Shown piece after piece: positions 63,501 to 64,000 of a stretch of 64,000 nt of DNA. Source of the DNA: CALFBG01 sp045110315 (GTDB taxonomy: Bacteria > Bacteroidota > Bacteroidia > Chitinophagales > Saprospiraceae). The stretch lies in contig JBGCFY010000006.1 in assembly GCA_045110315.1 (NCBI GenBank), positions 1 through 64,000 of the forward strand. The letters run 5' to 3'. The number at the start of each line of letters is the position of its first letter. Positions within the stretch are counted from its first letter, which is position 1. A program made the position numbers and the translations under genes. The notes under the pieces are model-generated. The model did not search any database. It was not told the origin of the DNA and saw only the letters and a program-made list of their open reading frames with translations.

Positions 63501-64000
63501 TTACCGTAACATTATCCGTATCGGAACAACCCGTAGTCGTATTTGCGACGGTTAGAGTATAGTTTCCATCTGCACAAACAGTTGGATTTTGATCATTCTC
63601 ATTCGTTGCATCAATACCAGGACCTGTCCAAGTATAAGTAATATCTGCACCACTATCTGAGCCACTACCATCTAAGGTTACACAAGGATCATTACAAGTA
63701 ATTGTCATATCAGCTCCTGCGGATGCAACTGGATTAGTATTATTAAGGATTACATCAACCGCATCGGTTGCCGTACATCCATTATTTGTATTATTAACAA
63801 CTAAGCTATAAGTTCCCGCAGTACATACGGTTGGACTTTGGTCATTCTCGTTTGTTGCATCAATACCAGGTCCCGTCCAAGTATAAGTAATACCTGCACC
63901 ACTATCTGAGCCACTACCATCTAAGGTCACACAAGTAACCAAGCAAGTAATGTCCATATCTGCACCAGCAGAAGCGGTTGGGAAACCAGCATCCTGAGTA
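57526..64000 (-). CDS. Giant PKD-repeat adhesin with T9SS type B domain (N-terminus beyond the window)
   Basis: The frame is open from the right edge to a stop at 57526, about 2157 visible residues. At least 23 Ig/PKD-like repeats of about 81 residues follow the pattern TCxVTxVTLDGSGSxxG...YxWxGPGIDATNENDQSPTV...GxYTLxVTNxxNGCxxTDDVxV. A SprB-type repeat (CYGDQNGVILIDSVSGG), a further PKD-like segment and the type B sorting domain (VPNAFSPDGNGPNDLF ... FDRWGEVVYQ ... VTLMR) end the protein. This is a T9SS-exported cell-surface adhesin or motility protein of very large size. Repeats toward the N-terminus are nearly identical; those near the C-terminus have diverged. Confidence 0.93.
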   Translation of the reverse strand, partial: TQDAGFPTASAGADMDITCLVTCVTLDGSGSDSGAGITYTWTGPGIDATNENDQSPTVCTAGTYSLVVNNTNNGCTATDAVDVILNNTNPVASAGADMTITCNDPCVTLDGSGSDSGADITYTWTGPGIDATNENDQNPTVCADGNYTLTVANTTTGCSDTDNVTVTANTTLPTASAGADMTITCIVTSVTLDGSGSTSGLTYLWTGPGIDATNENDQSPTVTVDGNYVLVVTNAATGCSATDDVDVDLDATLPTASAGADMTITCNDPCVTLDGSGSDSGPGITYTWTGPGIDATNENDQNPSVCAPGNYSLTVTIVATGCTEVDDVDVDEDTTPPAASAGADMEVTCLVTCVTLDGSGSDSGTDITYLWSGPGIDATNENDQSPTVCVAGDYTITVTNTTNGCTSTDDVEVTEDVNLPTASAGADMTLTCAVTSVTLDGSGSTGGLTYTWVGPGIDATNENDQSPTVTVAGIYTITVFNPTNGCSTTDDVEVFEDITAPTASAGADMTLTCTVTSVTLDGSGSTAGLTYTWVGPGIDATNENDQSPTVTAAGIYTITVFNPTNGCSTTDDVEVFEDITAPTADAGLDMVVTCAVTCVTLDGSASDAGMTYLWTGPGIDATNENDQSPSVCAPGNYTLLVTNPTNGCTATDDVEVTEDVTAPIAAAGGDMIIDCINTCVTLDGSGSDNGMTYLWTGPGIDATNENDQSPTVCADGTYTLLVTNATNGCTATDEVDVTLNVNLPAASAGPDAQLTCTVTSVTLDGSGSATGLFITYLWTGPGIDVSNENDQSPTVNVPGNYVLVVSDASNGCTSTDDVEVTQDITPPTASAGADLVLTCVVTSVTLDGSGSSTGANFDYLWTGPSIDATNENDQSPSVMMPGTYNLTVTNTATGCTAMDEVEVTLDAGVPVASAGPDSLLTCLVTTIVLDGSGSSVGLDFTYTWTGPGINGGNMNDQNPSISLPGTYTISVENTSNGCIEMDEVIITEDVTLPIVAGGPDRILNCDSTTVTLDGSASVSGANFVYTWSGPGINAGNMNMVNPVVAVPGNYTLSIENTINNCTATDDVVVTEDLTAANSDAGADQVITCGTTSVTLDGSGADSGPNISYLWTGPGIDASNENTQNPTVSVPGTYTLTTINETTGCSTTDDVDVTVDAGVPSINAGADQTINCLVSTVTIDGSGSDNGMNIQFEWSGPGIDATNINDQAPTVSTPGTYTLVITDTNNGCSATDNVDVILDITPPVAAAVSNSILSCTVPSVVIDGSGSDTGANFSYSWTGPGIDGTNMTDQSPTVTVPGMYTLLVTNTTSGCTATDDVDVLLDSNTPVASAGQDSTLTCAVSSLILDGSGSSTGADIEYLWTGPSIDMTNETVQTPEISLPGTYSVTVTNTTNGCTDIDEVIIIEDTVNPTASAGPDQELTCLVTTVTLDGSGSSTGTDITYNWSGPAITAANQNDQSPVVDQPGMYVVAVFNTANGCSAISQVMVTQDIATPTADAGGDVVLSCALTDVTLNGSGSQTGMNITYTWSGPGITAGNANELSPQVSVSGLYTLLVTNTTNGCTATDDVNVSQDAGVPTASAGPDQTLDCNVSSVTLDGSGSQAGANITYTWSGPGITAANENDQSPIVDAAGSYTLIVLNTTNGCSGTDIVEVIGDFDPPTATAAGGVIDCDNPSVQLTGSSVTQGATYSWTGPGITMANMNQQNPIVSVPGNDYVLTVTGPNGCTNTAMATVTQDANLPIAVIAQPATLTCAVTTVPLDASGSSQGANFTYEWTGGGITGNATLNPDVSVATSYTLVVTNTDNGCTQTATMVVPQDIAPPIADAAVTDNLDCIVTSVDLDGSGSSAGANISYEWTGPNVTAGATTLSPSVDDAGTYTIVVTNNENGCSSSDDVEVLADDDIPNIERIELTTPDCYGDQNGVILIDSVSGGAAPYLYSFDDGENFTPVSFLSNIPAGNYDIVIQDANGCEFNQEVSITEPAEFTVDLGDDIVIGLGDEVRLDAFISEPNRVDTLLWTPLVDTLFTDLPQQAFSPLESGNYSVTIIDENGCIATDQINVRLDKERLVYVPNAFSPDGNGPNDLFQIYTGAGVEEVQYFRVFDRWGEVVYQLENFQANNPALGWDGTLNNKKLNPGVYVYIASVKFIDGREILYKGDVTLMR
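58300..64000 (-). repeat. Tandem coding array of about 243-bp units
   Basis: The array codes for 23 visible PKD-like repeats. Neighbouring units at 62281 and 62524 are exactly 243 bp apart and nearly identical for about 225 bp, showing a recent duplication. The array continues past the right edge. Confidence 0.92.

Overview
The window looks like a chromosomal segment of a gliding or surface-active member of the Bacteroidota, most likely class Saprospiria. The evidence is AT-rich DNA, several secreted proteins with type A or type B C-terminal sorting domains of the type IX secretion system (T9SS), giant SprB/PKD-repeat surface proteins, DUF1501/DUF1800 genes, and promoter-like TAnnTTTG motifs. 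The genus cannot be fixed from this sequence. No tRNA, rRNA, transposase, phage or CRISPR locus was seen.

Layout. Positions 1-5251 (minus, runs off the left edge) hold a giant secreted protein with two P-domains and a SprB repeat array; a small secreted protein lies just upstream. An alpha/beta hydrolase (6247-7035, plus) follows, then a 6 x 11-bp minisatellite, a hairpin terminator and a small inverted-repeat element. Positions 14159 down to 7274 form a seven-gene minus-strand run: ECF sigma factor, probable anti-sigma protein, Spy/CpxP-like periplasmic protein, T9SS-exported CotH-kinase protein, MbnP-like protein, MbnH/MauG-like di-haem enzyme and a T9SS-exported YHYH protein. This is the most interesting unit: a complete candidate system for envelope metal sensing and protein modification. 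Next come two small cytosolic genes, a DUF1501/DUF1800 pair, a HEIGH-type metalloprotease lipoprotein, a TPR sensor histidine kinase, a CDF metal exporter and a DUF983 protein.

Positions 26388-37554 (plus) hold a purine catabolism cluster: xanthine dehydrogenase (small and large subunits), allantoinase, allantoicase, membrane urate oxidase with a cytochrome c tail, OHCU decarboxylase, HIU hydrolase, a DUF6986 aldolase/malate-synthase-like protein and XdhC. Together they would take hypoxanthine/xanthine through urate and allantoin to ureidoglycolate plus urea. No ureidoglycolate lyase is present; the DUF6986 protein is a candidate consumer of the resulting glyoxylate.

The right third holds an M64-like metalloprotease lipoprotein, a MacB/FtsX-type permease, queA, a DUF2795 gene in a repeat-rich noncoding tract (six ~22-bp iteron-like repeats plus hairpins), an orphan helical protein, cmk, two related type-B T9SS proteins (one with an M43 metalloprotease domain), a MarC-family protein, and the C-terminal 2157 residues of another giant PKD-repeat protein that runs off the right edge with at least 23 repeats.
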